The notes: a model not told the origin generated them from the sequence alone. A stretch of DNA of 64,000 nt from Symbiodinium natans (GCA_905221605.1 CAJNDS010002106.1:479501-543500), one strand, 5' to 3'. Positions 44,437 to 53,439 are shown, counted from the first letter of the stretch. Program-made: numbers and translations.

Positions 44437-45882
44437 CTACCCTGAACCCCCAAGTCGCAGAGTTTGTGAAGGCTTCCAACTTCTCTTATCATCGCCGTCT
44501 TCATAGTCACTCTTGTACGGGCGGCCTCTATGCAGAAACGTGAGGGGGCCCCCTAAACCCTAAACCCTGAACCCTAAACCCCAAACCCTAAACCCGAAAC
44601 CCTGGGCTGGATGGAGGGGGGGGGATGGAGGGAATCCATGCTTCGCTGAACCAGACAACCCTAAACCCTAAACCCTAAACCCTAAACCCTAAACCCTAAA
44701 CCCTAAACCCTAAATTAAAAGAGACTGCTGCTGAACCCACTGATTCCTCAACCCTACTGTACCACATCCTAAATGGTTAAATTGGCCTTGTGGCTATCAG
44801 CTCGCGCGTGGCCGCAGACACGCGCACCGTCGGCGGCAGGTCCATTGCTGCCCGTGCACAAAGCGTTGGGCTACAAACAACCTGCAAGCGACGCTTTGGT
44901 GCTTTTGGCTTCCAGGTTTCTTGTGGGGCGTGGAAACAGCAAATTGTAGCCTCGGGTCTGCAGGGTTGCGAGCTTAGGCTCCGGATAGATTGCAAGGTCA
45001 GTAACTACGAAGCTTGAGAGCGGGCCGTCATGACCTTACACACTCCAGCCTTGCCAAGTAGAGGTGTAGCTGTTCGGAATTCAAGACGGATGCTTTTAAT
45101 TTTTGGGCTCCCCTAAACCCTAAACTGCAGCTCTGAAAGGGGCTTAAAACATCCGACTCTGCAGTCCATCGCTCCAGACCCCTCTTGAGCAAAACTGCGG
45201 AGTGCCCATGCAACGACCTGCTGTCGCAGCGAAACCCTATCGACGGCCCCCAAGAGAGCTCCCACAAAAACACACACGAGACCCAGGAGTAAGCTAGGAA
45301 CCATACCAAAAACCCCCAAACCAACAGGGCAGCAGAATCCCTAGTAGGACCTGTGGGAGCCTCGAGCCTCTTTGCGATAACCAGGGTTTAGGGTTTAGGG
45401 TTTAGAGTTTAGGGTTTAGGGTTTAGGGTTTAGGGGCCATTGAGGCGCATCCGTGGGACTGTAAGTTGTCAAAGATGAAAGATGTAACCTGGCTTGCTTT
45501 CCCGAAGCCCTTCCGTTGGCACCCTCAGCTCTAAACAAACCCTAGAACTGACCGTGTGGCCAAGCCCAACACAAACCCACAGTTTGGGGTTTAGGGTTTA
45601 GGGTTTAGGGTTCGTCGGGTTTGGGGGTTTGACGGTTTAGGGAAGGCTCAATCTGAGTACTGGCTCTAGGTTTTAGGGTTAGGGTTTAGGGTTCTAGGCA
45701 ACAGAGTAGAAACACACGCATGCTGTGAGAATCCCAACTGCCACGCCCCATCCACCCCCTTATCCCGTCATAGGCTTTGCCTGTGGACGTTTTGAGGCTT
45801 GTGCCGAACCGAGCCCCCCCCCCTGAATTTCCATGGGGTATATACAGGGCAAAGGTATACAGGCACGTTCCCTGGGTTTCAT
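44437..45882 (-). CDS. multi-exon membrane protein (unknown)
   Basis: Candidate start ATG at 45882 (KPRERACIPLPCIYPMEIQ). Minus islands: about 45765-45690 (WGVAVGILTACVCFYSVA, a membrane helix), about 45522-45490 (AEGANGRASGKQAR), about 45380-45305 (VIAKRLEAPTGPTRDSAAL), about 45290-45122 (VPSLLLGLVCVFVGALLGAV then RVSLRQQVVAWALRSFAQEG, 55 codons, second helix), about 45103-45047 (VLNSEQLHLYLARLE before GTAAGG), about 44840-44775 (DLPPTVRVSAATRELIA) and a last exon to TAG at 44437 (RPYKSDYEDGDDKRSWKPSQ). At least two transmembrane segments. The 45290 exon begins at an F2 MITE end. Not recognised. The next gene starts divergently 81 bp away. Confidence 0.55.
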
Positions 45883-45962
45883 GCCTTCTCCCCTAAACCC
45901 TAAACCCTAAACCCTAAACCCTACACCCTAAACCCTAAACCCTAAACCCACCCTGGGTTTTT

Positions 45963-46746
45963 ATGTTAACAAAAAACAAGGCAGAATTCCTGAAGAAACT
46001 TTGGGAGACCTCAGAGGCCCTCTTGGGGAATGTGAAGCCCAGGTTGGGATGCCTTACCTTAAGAGGGAGTTTAGGGTTTAGGGTTTAGGGTTTAGGGTTT
46101 AGGGACTATATCAGGGGGTACTCTAATCTCTTTTCAGGCCTGTTAGTATAGGGATCAGCATCCCAAAGCCCAGGGTCGAAGGTCTAGGAAGCCTTACAGT
46201 CTTGGGATGTAGGGTCGGTTGTGTTTAGGGCTTTACTTTGGGGACGAAATGAACCCCAAAAATTTGGGTCATATGCCCTATACTATGACATTTCCTACTA
46301 AGGGCATTTCGGAGCCATAAACCCTTGTAGGGTTCATTTCGTCCACAAGGTAAAAAGGGGGGGGGGGGGGGGGCGCATTCGCGACCTAGTGGCCTAGTGA
46401 GTTCAAGCCTTGGGGACGAAATGAACCCTAAAAGGGTTTATGGCTCAGATACCTTAATAGGAATTATAGTAGTATAGGGTAGATGACCCCAGTTTTAAGG
46501 TTCGTTTGGTCCCCAAGGAGCACTCTCCCATTCCATCCTCCACTCTGCTGCTGCGGGCTGCCTGCAGGAGTCAGGAATGCACCCAGAACTGCGAGTTCCT
46601 TCTAGGTCCCTTTTTAATGTTTAGGGTTTAGGGTTTAGGGTTTGGGGTTTAGGGTTTAGGGTTTAGGGTTTGGGGTTTGGGGTTTAGGGTTAGGGTCCCA
46701 CCCACACAGCATGACTCGTCAAAACTGCAGGCCTCTCTACCTCTCT
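45963..46746 (+). CDS. small plus-strand gene whose first intron is an F1 introner
   Basis: Exon 1 is 45963-46042: ATG then LTKNKAEFLKKLWETSEALL, GNVKP, phase 2. The intron 46043-46173 is an F1 MITE plus one target copy. Exon 2 starts at 46174 and continues in frame (VEGLGSLTVLG) up to a telomere-like TAGGG stretch. Further plus candidates at about 46572-46605 (SGMHPELRVPS) and a possible end at 46746 are weak because the minus strand is also open there. Exon 1 and its junction are convincing; the 3' part is not. Function unknown. Confidence 0.5.
46044..46166. mobile_element. MITE family F1 introner with exact 8-bp duplication and internal telomeric array
   Basis: Ends TTGGGATG and CATCCCAA, flanked by AGCCCAGG at 46036-46043 and 46167-46174. 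The donor GT is formed by the last base of the target copy and the first base of the element. The acceptor AG lies in the second target copy. The interior holds about 36 bp of (TTTAGGG)n. Confidence 0.9.
46236..46351. mobile_element. MITE family F3 copy, complete
   Basis: TTTGGGGACGAAATGAACCCC to GTAGGGTTCATTTCGTCCACAAGG with long inverted ends. Confidence 0.85.
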
Positions 46747-47100
46747 GAACCCGACAATGCTAAACCCTAAACCCTCAGCCCTAAACCCCCAACCCTAAAC
46801 CCTAAACCCTAAACCCTAAAGCTTGAACTCCCTGGTTCACATAGAACCGAAGCCCTCAACTCAGAAAAAAACGCTGTGCTAGGCCCTATCCTTGGGGACC
46901 AAACGAACCTTAAAACTGGGGTCATCTACCCTATACGACTATAATTCCTATTAAGGTATCTGAACCATAAACCCTTTTAGGGTTCATTTCGTCCCCAAGG
47001 ATCTCCACGGGCCTCCCAATGCATCTTCCAGCCAGGTGATGGTGTCTTTCCGCACCGGTGGCTGGCCAGGGAGGAGAATCCTACTTCTCTTAGCCCGCAT
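46386..47100 (-). CDS. small minus-strand gene with an F3 element as first intron
   Basis: ATG at 47100 opens exon 47100-47006 (RAKRSRILLPGQPPVRKDTI then TWLEDALGGP). With a GA donor, the intron 47005-46891 equals the F3 element with a few flanking bases. Exon 2 from 46890 continues in frame for about 25 codons (IGPSTAFFSELRASVLCEPG). Later minus islands: about 46755-46698 (FREVERPAVLTSHAVWVG), about 46605-46525 (LAVLGAFLTPAGSPQQQSGG) and, across a second F3 copy, a short end to TAG at 46386. Convergent with the plus gene at 45963. Family not recognised. Confidence 0.5.
46411..46519. mobile_element. MITE family F3 copy, complete
   Basis: CCTTGGGGACGAAATGAACC to GGTTCGTTTGGTCCCCAAGG, core TACCTTAATAGGAATTATAGTAGTAT. 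Confidence 0.9.
46891..47000. mobile_element. MITE family F3 copy, complete, intronic
   Basis: CCTTGGGGACCAAACGAACC to GGTTCATTTCGTCCCCAAGG, in inverted orientation relative to 46411-46519. It occupies nearly all of the proposed intron between two frame-compatible exons. Confidence 0.9.
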
Positions 47101-47199
47101 GGTTTTAGGGCTTAGGGTTTGCATTCGAGAGTTGCCGGGTCAAGGGTTAAGGGTTAAGGGTTAAGGGTTAAGGGTTTAAGGTTTAGGGTTTAGGGCTAC

Positions 47200-47277
47200 T
47201 TGAGGGACTTCCCTGGCAGCTGAACCAAGCAGAAGAACGGGTTCTAAGGCTAGACCGCCATACAGTGTTACAGTAAC

Positions 47278-47319
<42 letters not shown>

Positions 47320-47660
47320 TGTGTGTGTGTGTGTGTCTCTGCATAACCGAAATCTCATGACGCCACGATGATTGCTTCGGAGACCTAAGCTAACAGGGGG
47401 TCTTTCCGAGTCTACCAATAGTCTCCATTGTAGTTCCTGTTTTTTGGTTAACCACATCCTCCATTTTGGGATCCTACCCTTTAAGCTGGTTAACCAAAAA
47501 ACGGAACTCTAACGGAGACTGTCGGTAGGATTGGATTCTTCTCATACAGATTCTCGTCCTCGGCGGGCCCCGCTTGGTGTCGCGATAGGGTGCGAACGCC
47601 CATGCGTGACGACAAGCGTAGACATGCCCGATCATTCAGGACACTTAAGGACATTCCTGT
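47200..47660 (-). CDS. exon chain, unknown function
   Basis: Minus exon about 47655-47548 has an ACTCACAG acceptor and GTATGA donor and reads SLSVLNDRACLRLSSRMGVR and TLSRHQAGPAEDENL. Further islands about 47390-47345 (GLRSNHRGVMRFRLCR) and about 47250-47205 (EPVLLLGSAAREVPQ before GTAGCC). A foldback repeat and a GA/GT microsatellite lie in the introns. Not recognised. Confidence 0.4.
47278..47338 (+). repeat. GA then GT microsatellite
   Basis: (GA)n of about 16 units passing into (GT)n of about 9 units. Confidence 0.95.
47412..47531. mobile_element. foldback element with about 43-bp arms
   Basis: Left arm 47412-47454 (CTACCAATAGTCTCC to TTTTTTGGTTAACCA) pairs with right arm 47489-47531 (TGGTTAACCAAAAAA to GGAGACTGTCGGTAG) around a loop of about 34 bp. 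It resembles a MITE but matches none of F1-F10. Single copy here. Confidence 0.7.
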
Positions 47661-47938
47661 GAGTGTGTATAGAGTTTTTTTCCAGGTAACCAACCCTAAA
47701 CCCTAAACCCTAAACCCTAAACCCTAAACCCTAAACCCTTTTGAACCCGGGACTGAAGCCGGAAAGATGGAAGCCCTAAACCCAAAACCCTTTGAAGGAG
47801 AGAAGTCTGGGTTCAAAACCCGAAACCCTAACTAACCCTAAACCCTAAACCCTAAACCCTAAACCCTAAACCCTAAACCCTAAACCCTAAACCCTAAGCC
47901 CTAAGCCCTGAGCATATCGGGGGCCCTGTCAATTTCCG

Positions 47939-48800
47939 GCCTCGCTCTTCGCCCTCCGAACGGCTGGTGCCTTCGGTGAGACCTGGGCAGCAAGGGTGCG
48001 AAGAACCTTATGGAGCCCAATATTGGGTTTAGGGTTTAGGGTTTAGGGTCTAGGGTCTAGGGTTGAGGGTATTTCTTGAGGAATATCGGGTTGCACGGTT
48101 GAGGGTTTAGGGTAATCCGATAGTTGGGCGTCATATATACCCTATGCCATGATAATCCCGAGGTAAGGTACATGGACCATTTGAGGCTTTCCGAAAATAG
48201 GGGTACCCTTTTTGGGGTCCCCTTAAGGGGATTCTATTCTATTTGGGGCATAATAGGGGGTACCCCTAATATCGCAAACCCCCATTCAGTCCCCAAGGTC
48301 GTCATGGCTTAGTGCAAACAAGCTCAATGATTCCACTCTGCCTCAAAGGATGCAGGTCTTGTGAGAGGAAATTACGCAAACTTGTTTGCGTGATCCCTCA
48401 CTTACGCAAGAAGGCTGTCTTTAGCTAGCCCGAACCGCCCTAACCCCTAAATGCTAAAACCCGAAACCTAAACCAGTTCGGGGCCGCCAGGAAAGGGCTT
48501 GAGAAGCCGGATTTTACAGGGGAGGCAGGCTGGGGAGATCAAGAGGAGAAACATAACAACAGGTTTTAAACAAATATCAGTCGGCTTATGCCAAATAAAC
48601 CAACAGCACCACTCTCCCAGTATTCAGGCCAAGCCCACGCCCACGTCTACCCCTCCCTCCCCCCCCCCCCCTCCCCCTCCTCACCCCATCTCTTATTCCT
48701 CTCAGAAAGCATGACTGGCATGACTGCTGCCGTTCTTCAACCCCCCAAATCCCTGCTTGCCCACATCACACATAGCTGGGCGCAACCTCAAGCAGGTCCC
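47939..48800 (-). CDS. exon chain with a strong last exon (unknown function)
   Basis: The last minus exon, about 48040-47939, reads GLHKVLRTLAAQVSPKAPAV and RRAKSEAGN then TGA. Upstream minus islands: about 48358-48305 (DLHPLRQSGIIELVCTKP), about 48535-48478 (PASPVKSGFSSPFLAAPNW after CTCCCCAG, donor in a telomeric unit) and about 48760-48715 (GFGGLKNGSSHASHAF). Basic C-terminus. A nested F5-in-F3 MITE lies in one intron. Not recognised. Confidence 0.45.
48127..48300. mobile_element. nested MITEs: F5 inside F3
   Basis: F3-like sequence (GTCATATATACCCTATGCCATGATAAT) at 48133-48180 and an F3 end (TTCAGTCCCCAAGG) at 48287-48300 bracket an F5 copy at 48181-48285 (AAATAGGGGTACCC to GGTACCCCTAATATCG). 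Confidence 0.7.
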
Positions 48801-48904
48801 TGCCTTACCCTAAACCCTAGTAATTGATCTAAAACCCTATAACCCTAAACCAATTGGCAACTCTCTAAAATAGGGTTTCCTTCTGGGTCCCCTCTTATGA
48901 AAAG

Positions 48905-48917
48905 GACACCCCCCCCC

Positions 48918-48963
<46 letters not shown>
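48905..48963 (+). repeat. C-run, A-run, TA and GA compound microsatellite
   Basis: C8, A16, (TA)9, (GA)6 in direct succession. Confidence 0.95.
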
Positions 48964-49139
48964 ACTACCCTCATAACCTAGTTTAAAGCCATGGGGGGTA
49001 ACTGAGAGCCTCTGAACTCTGAACCCTAAACCCTAAATCCGAAACCTCAAACCCTATACCTCAAATTCTAAACCCTGAGCCCTTTGCAACAGGCTTGCCA
49101 CTAAACCCTAAAGCCTGAACCAGAAGAACCCTAAACCCT

Positions 49140-49800
49140 AACCGTAGCACCCAAAGTAGCCTCGACTCGCCGAATCCTCTCTTCTTCGGCTTCGCGGTTT
49201 CTCTTGCCTCGACAAAATGGGTACTTCTTGAGACTCGGAGGGATTAGGGCATAGGATTCCCTTGTTGGTCCCATATGCAGTACGGCCACCCTTACAATAC
49301 GGACCCCTCCCCAAAAAAGAACACCCGAACTTGGAGAACTGTGTTGCCATACGTCACGCGGACTGCAGGCAGGCCCTCCTCCAATTATTTTGAGCTACGC
49401 AGTTTGACAAGTACCGCGTGCTTCGCGTGCTTAGCCTCCAATTCCCCAAGCAGCACTCCGGTTCACCCTAAACCCTAAACCCTAAACCCTAAACCCTAAA
49501 CCCTAAACCCTAAACCCTAAACCCTAAACCCTAAACCCTAAACCCTAAACCCTAAACCCTAAACCCTAAACCCTGAACCCTGAACCCTGAACCCTGAACC
49601 CTGAACCCTGAACCCTGAACCCTGAACCCTGAACCCTAGACTAAACCCTAAACCCTAAACCCTTGACCCTAAACCCTAAACCCTACCCCCCCCCCCCTCC
49701 ATCCACCAAAGGCCTTGCTCCATGGCCTGCATGAGGGGTAGGCAAATCACCGGGATCCTCGGAACGAGCCCCCAGAGCTCAGGATTTCAGAATCCCCAAA
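49140..49800 (-). CDS. exon chain, unknown function
   Basis: Minus islands: about 49785-49752 (SEILSSGGSFRGSR before GTGATT), about 49730-49690 (LMQAMEQGLWWMEG), about 49462-49400 (GVLLGELEAKHAKHAVLVKL), an exon about 49372-49296 (PRDVWQHSSPSSGVLFWGGV) with a GCCTGCAG acceptor and GTAAGG donor, and about 49215-49140 (KPKKRGFGESRLLWVLR). A long (CCCTAAA)n/(CCCTGAA)n array separates the first two from the rest. No family recognised. Confidence 0.45.
49466..49640 (-). repeat. telomeric array switching from CCCTAAA to CCCTGAA
   Basis: About 15 perfect CCCTAAA units followed by about 9 consecutive CCCTGAA units. A similar switch is seen at 15225-15330. Confidence 0.95.
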
Positions 49801-49975
49801 CTCTAAGGGTTTAGGGTTTAGGGTTTCGGGTTTAGGGGTTCGGGGTTAGGGTTAGGGGGTTTAGGGTTTAGGGCTTCGGGGTATGGGGTTTAGGGTTCCG
49901 AGTCCCCAAATAGGATTTAAGGGGTTTGGGGAGCTTCCCATGAAACTGCTTACCCCCCAGGCCCCCGCGCTACGA

Positions 49976-50110
49976 GAATCCGTTGGTCGGATTGAGGGCG
50001 TTGGGCTACAGGACGGCTACGCTGGACAACGGCCCGCCCCTTTTGGTGTTCATTTCGTCCCCAGGGTTCGGCTGGGTTCATTGCCCTCTAAAACCCTCAA
50101 CCTCAACCCT
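49976..50110 (+). CDS. plus-strand exon (unknown function) containing an F3 end
   Basis: After a TACCCCCCAG acceptor, a plus frame with very GC-rich third positions reads PPRYENPLVGLRALGYRTAT and LDNGPPLLVFISSPGFGW. The stretch VFISSP is encoded by GTTCATTTCGTCCCCA, which matches the terminal 16 bp of MITE F3. Either an F3 fragment has been exonised, or the exon ends before it and the match marks an intron. No partner exons are certain. Confidence 0.35.
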
Positions 50111-50454
50111 AAAACTCCTAAAAGCCCTACACCCTATGTACACCCTACAAACGCTTAAAAACCCTACAACCCCCCACAAAAAACTCGAAAACCCAACCCG
50201 AGAAGGCCTCCATCCGCCTAAACTCAAGGACTTTCAATACTTAGGGCACCATGGACCCTGAGAAGCCAAGACCTCATGGTGACAGAACCCTATAAACCCT
50301 ACAAACCCTACAAACCCCATGACAAACCCATGACAAACCCATGACAAATTGAAACTCATAAACCCTGCAACCCCATTAAACAAAAAGTGTGCAAAAGCCC
50401 TTAAAACCTTGCAACAACTCGACAAAAACCCTATATAAACCCTATAACTGCCTA

Positions 50455-50685
50455 TAAACCCTTTCTGCCTTGTTTTCCTCTTCAGAGCAGAAGCCCTAAA
50501 AAAGAAGTATAAACAACTAAAAACAACCATCAACCCGTTCTGCCTTCTTTCCTCTTCAGAGCCTTCTGCCCTATTAAACAAAAAAACGGGGGACCCGTAA
50601 AAAATGCCCCGGACTCTTAAAAAAAGCTATGAGCAACTATAAACCCCTGCTGCCTCTTTTTCCTCTTCAGAGCGCCGCTCCTAGA
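50455..50685 (+). repeat. three copies of a polypyrimidine-CTTCAG module
   Basis: CTGCCTTGTTTTCCTCTTCAG, CTGCCTTCTTTCCTCTTCAG and CTGCCTCTTTTTCCTCTTCAG occur at about 50465, 50540 and 50650. Each is followed by AGC. Each looks like a strong 3' splice acceptor on the plus strand. Confidence 0.85.
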
Positions 50686-50733
50686 GAAACCCTAAACCCT
50701 AAACCCTAAACCCTAAACCCTAAACCCTAAATC

Positions 50734-52060
50734 CTAGAGCTCACTTCGCCTCGCCCTCGTCGTCTGCTTGCGAAGGCCTTGGGGGAGCAGGTTGTGGTGG
50801 GAGGCGGCGAAGGAGATGCGAAAAAGCTGAGGGCCGGTAGGGTTTAGGGTTTAGGGTTTAGGGTTTAGGGTTTAGGGTTTAGGGTTTAGGGTTTAGGGTT
50901 TAGGGTTTAGGTTTAGGGTTCAGGGTTTAGGGTTCAGGGTTTAGGGGTTACCCAAAGGCTCCCATGTAGTACTTTTTGGGGTAGCATAGAACCTCCGATG
51001 GCTCACCCAAGAAGGAAGTACATTGGAGCCTTCAGGTAGGGTTTAGGGTTGTGCGCCCTTTGCCGTGCCAGCTTAAATCAGCCCTTTGGGGAGGTTGGGA
51101 ACGTCAAACCCTAAACCCTAAAACCTAAACCCTAAACCCTATAAGGGACGTGGAGCTAAGGGTTCATATAGAGGGCGCGAAGGAGGCTTAAAAAGCTGCA
51201 ACGCTCAACATCACTAGAAGCCTGCCTCAAGAACCCAAAACATGCCTCTTTGTGGGCTCAATGGGCTCTTATTCTGGACCCCCTTATCGGACACTTAGGG
51301 AACCTACAAAACAGCAGGTCTTGGGCTCTTATAAGGCAAAGTTTAGGGTCAAGGGATGCTTAGGGTTTAGGGTTTAGGGTTTAGGGTTTAGGGTTTAGGG
51401 TTTAGGGTTTAGGGTTTATGGTTTAGGGCGCAGGGTTCACAATCAGGTGGAGGGTTGAGGGTTCGCGGAAACATCCCTTCAAGCCATAACGCCAAATTAA
51501 GGCCTCTTGTTGGGATGTTCCCCCTTATACTTACAGTCTTTAAGAGGGTGTACAATAGAGGGTACTGGAATCCCTTTACGGACTGTTCGTACAAAGGGGG
51601 AATCCCAAACCTCTTCAATTACGTTTGGCGCCCACTGGTGCCTGCCACAAGCGAAACCATAAGTTTGAATGCTCAGACGCAAGCCCCAGTTCCCGACCCC
51701 GTCTCCCCCTAAACCTGAAATCCTAAACCCTAAACCCTAAACCCTAAACCCTAAACCCTAAACCCTAAACCCTAAACCCTAAACCCTAAACCCTAAACCC
51801 TAAACCCTAAACCCTAAACCCTAAACCCTAAACCTAGACTGCAACACGGCATGAGCCCGGCGGCGCGATTGGAGCGGCTGCGGATGCTGGAGTGCAGCGC
51901 GATGCCGCTCTGCAGTGTAGTACCTGAGTATGTTGAAATGACAGATTAGGGTTTAGGGTTTAGGGTTTAGGGTTTAGGGTTTAGGGTTTAGGGTTTAGGG
52001 CTTAGGGTTTAGGGTTTAGGGTTTAGGGTTTAGGATGTAGTACCTGAGTGAGGAATTTGA
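50734..52060 (-). CDS. multi-exon gene containing an F1 introner (unknown function)
   Basis: Minus islands: about 51930-51858 (LQSGIALHSSIRSRSNRAAG), 51664-51611 (YGFACGRHQWAPNVIEE), intron 51610-51504 formed by an F1 MITE, then exon from 51503 (ALIWRYGLKGCFREPS). Further down: about 51210-51155 (SDVERCSFLSLLRALYMN), about 51105-51085 (FDVPNLPKG) and a last exon about 50823-50734 (FRISFAASHHNLLPQGLRKQ then RARRSEL, TAG) with nearly all third positions G or C. The His/Trp/Cys-rich motif GRHQWAPNVIEEA should be searchable, but I do not recognise it. Confidence 0.55.
51513..51608. mobile_element. MITE family F1 introner
   Basis: Ends TTGGGATG and (A)ATCCCAA with AAGAGG sequence duplicated at both sides (AAGAGGT/CAAGAGGC on the minus strand). 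The donor GT lies at the element edge and the acceptor AG lies in the second AAGAG. Exons on both sides stay in phase 0. Confidence 0.85.
51725..51835 (-). repeat. perfect telomeric array (CCCTAAA)n
   Basis: About 15 identical units between two exons of the 50734-52060 gene. Confidence 0.95.
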
Positions 52061-52073
52061 AATGCCGGATCAG
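51915..52073. repeat. about 38-bp direct duplication flanking a telomeric array
   Basis: TGTAGTACCTGAGT followed within 15 bp by TTGAAATG-C-GAT occurs at 51915-51947 and again at 52036-52070. About 85 bp of (TTTAGGG)n lies between. On the minus strand each copy ends in a CTCAG acceptor (CATACTCAG and CCTCACTCAG). Confidence 0.85.
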
Positions 52074-52290
52074 GGGATCAGAGGTATAGGGCTTAAAGGT
52101 TTTGGGTTTAGGGTTAACATTTCGCACGAGTCCCGCGGGATTTACTGTTCCGATATCACTTAAGCCGCCCCACACGCAACCCCTATGACCCTGACCCCAG
52201 GAAATGCGAAGCTGTGCTACTGCCCTCAGTGCCCCAAACCTGATGAAACCCCATACAAGTAGCCCAAAAAGCCCCACAGACGCCCTAAAG
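52023..52290 (-). CDS. possible exon or pseudoexon, 55 open codons
   Basis: The minus frame between about 52285 and 52110 has no stop and reads FGALRAVAQLRISWGQGHRG and VNPAGLVRNV. Codon bias is weak. It lies upstream of the 51930 exon in the same direction and could be a 5' exon of that gene. Confidence 0.3.
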
Positions 52291-52510
52291 CTAAAAACCC
52301 TCTACACCCTAAACCCTAAACCCTAAACCCTAAAACCTAAACCCTACACCCTTGAAACCCTAAGAACTCTATCGGCGCGATCAATCGCCCTCCAAATCCT
52401 GCAAACCCGAAACTCCCTACCATCGACCCTATAGACTCTAACCCCGAACACCAAACCCTCCCTGTCATGATGGGCTTAGGGTTTAGGGTTTAGGGTTTAG
52501 GGTTTAGGGT

Positions 52511-53150
52511 TCAGCGGTTGTTCGCTGGCCTGAGGCTCGTCAGGCTTGGCAGATACCGGTCGAAGACATCGGCGTCGTCGGCAATCTCCCCGGTGCTGTG
52601 CAGGTTAGCTAGACTCAGGGTCGGTTTTGGGTTTAGGGTTTAGGGTTTAGGGTTTGGGTCATCTTCATTCAAAAAAGTCATCATCTTATGCGCCCGGCGG
52701 ACACATCGTTTACGCGCCTATGTTTTCCTTCTTTCTTTACTGGGTCTTGTACCTATACGATGATGTGTACAGTGAAAACCCATAACGACCCTATAATATG
52801 CATGAATTTCACTGGGAGGTTCTTTAGAGAGTCTTTATTAAGCGTGTTTAACCTGGGAATAGAGGGGGGACCCTGTCCATACCGAAAACCCCAAAAAAAG
52901 TGAACAAGGGCCTACCCTGGGTCATAGGGATTAGGATGATTAGGGGTTGAAGGGCTTAAGGATTTTAAGTGCTGGTTTAGGGGTCTGGGGGGTTCGGGGT
53001 TTAGGGTTTAGGGTTTAGGGTTTAGGGTTCGGGGTTTGGGGTTTAGCTTAGGATTTGGGGCTTAGGGTTTGGGGTGGCGACGCGACCCGAAGGTCTCGGG
53101 CACTTATAAGTGAGGGTGAACATCCGGAAAAGACCTTGAGCCGTACCCCT
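52511..53150 (-). CDS. exon chain with strong last exon (unknown function)
   Basis: The last minus exon, about 52604-52511, reads HSTGEIADDADVFDRYLPSL and TSLRPANNR to TGA, with almost all third positions G or C. An upstream island, about 53148-53085, reads KVFSGCSPSLISARDLRVAS. The 52650-52920 stretch is unclear: a 71-codon plus frame exists there but has poor codon bias, and a partial F2 MITE covers 52845-52925. Not recognised. Confidence 0.45.
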
Positions 53151-53251
53151 AAACCCTAAACCCTAAACCCTAAACCCTAAACCCTAAACCCTAAACCCTA
53201 AACCCTAAACCCTAAACCCTAAACCCTAATCCCTAAACCCTACAAGTTCCA

Positions 53252-53368
53252 AGACCCAAGAGTAACCTGGGAACAGAAAATGGGTTCCTTTGTTGATTTA
53301 AAGGGGCTTCTTGAGGGAACCCAAACCCTAAAAATGGGAATGAGGGCTTACTCTGGGTCCTAATAACC
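53252..53368. mobile_element. MITE family F2 copy
   Basis: AAGACCCAAGAGTAACCTGGGAA, TTTAAAGGGGCTTCTTGAGGGAACCCAAACCC, CTTACTCTGGGTCCTAAT. Confidence 0.8.
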
Positions 53369-53439
53369 CAAAACCCAAAAGAAGGGCCTATTTTCGAGGC
53401 GCTTGAACTGTAAAATTCGGTCTACTCTAGATCCCCGGT

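Noticed and set aside
45028-45324. Single 98-codon minus exon starting at 45324
   Set aside because: The first part overlaps the end of an F2 MITE, and a different frame has better composition (two hydrophobic segments and a GTAAGG donor). I used that frame instead.
50234-50581. 115-codon minus frame rich in GFVGF
   Set aside because: Much of it is translation of decayed ACAAACCC and CATGACAAACC repeats, with no splice signals and poor codon bias.
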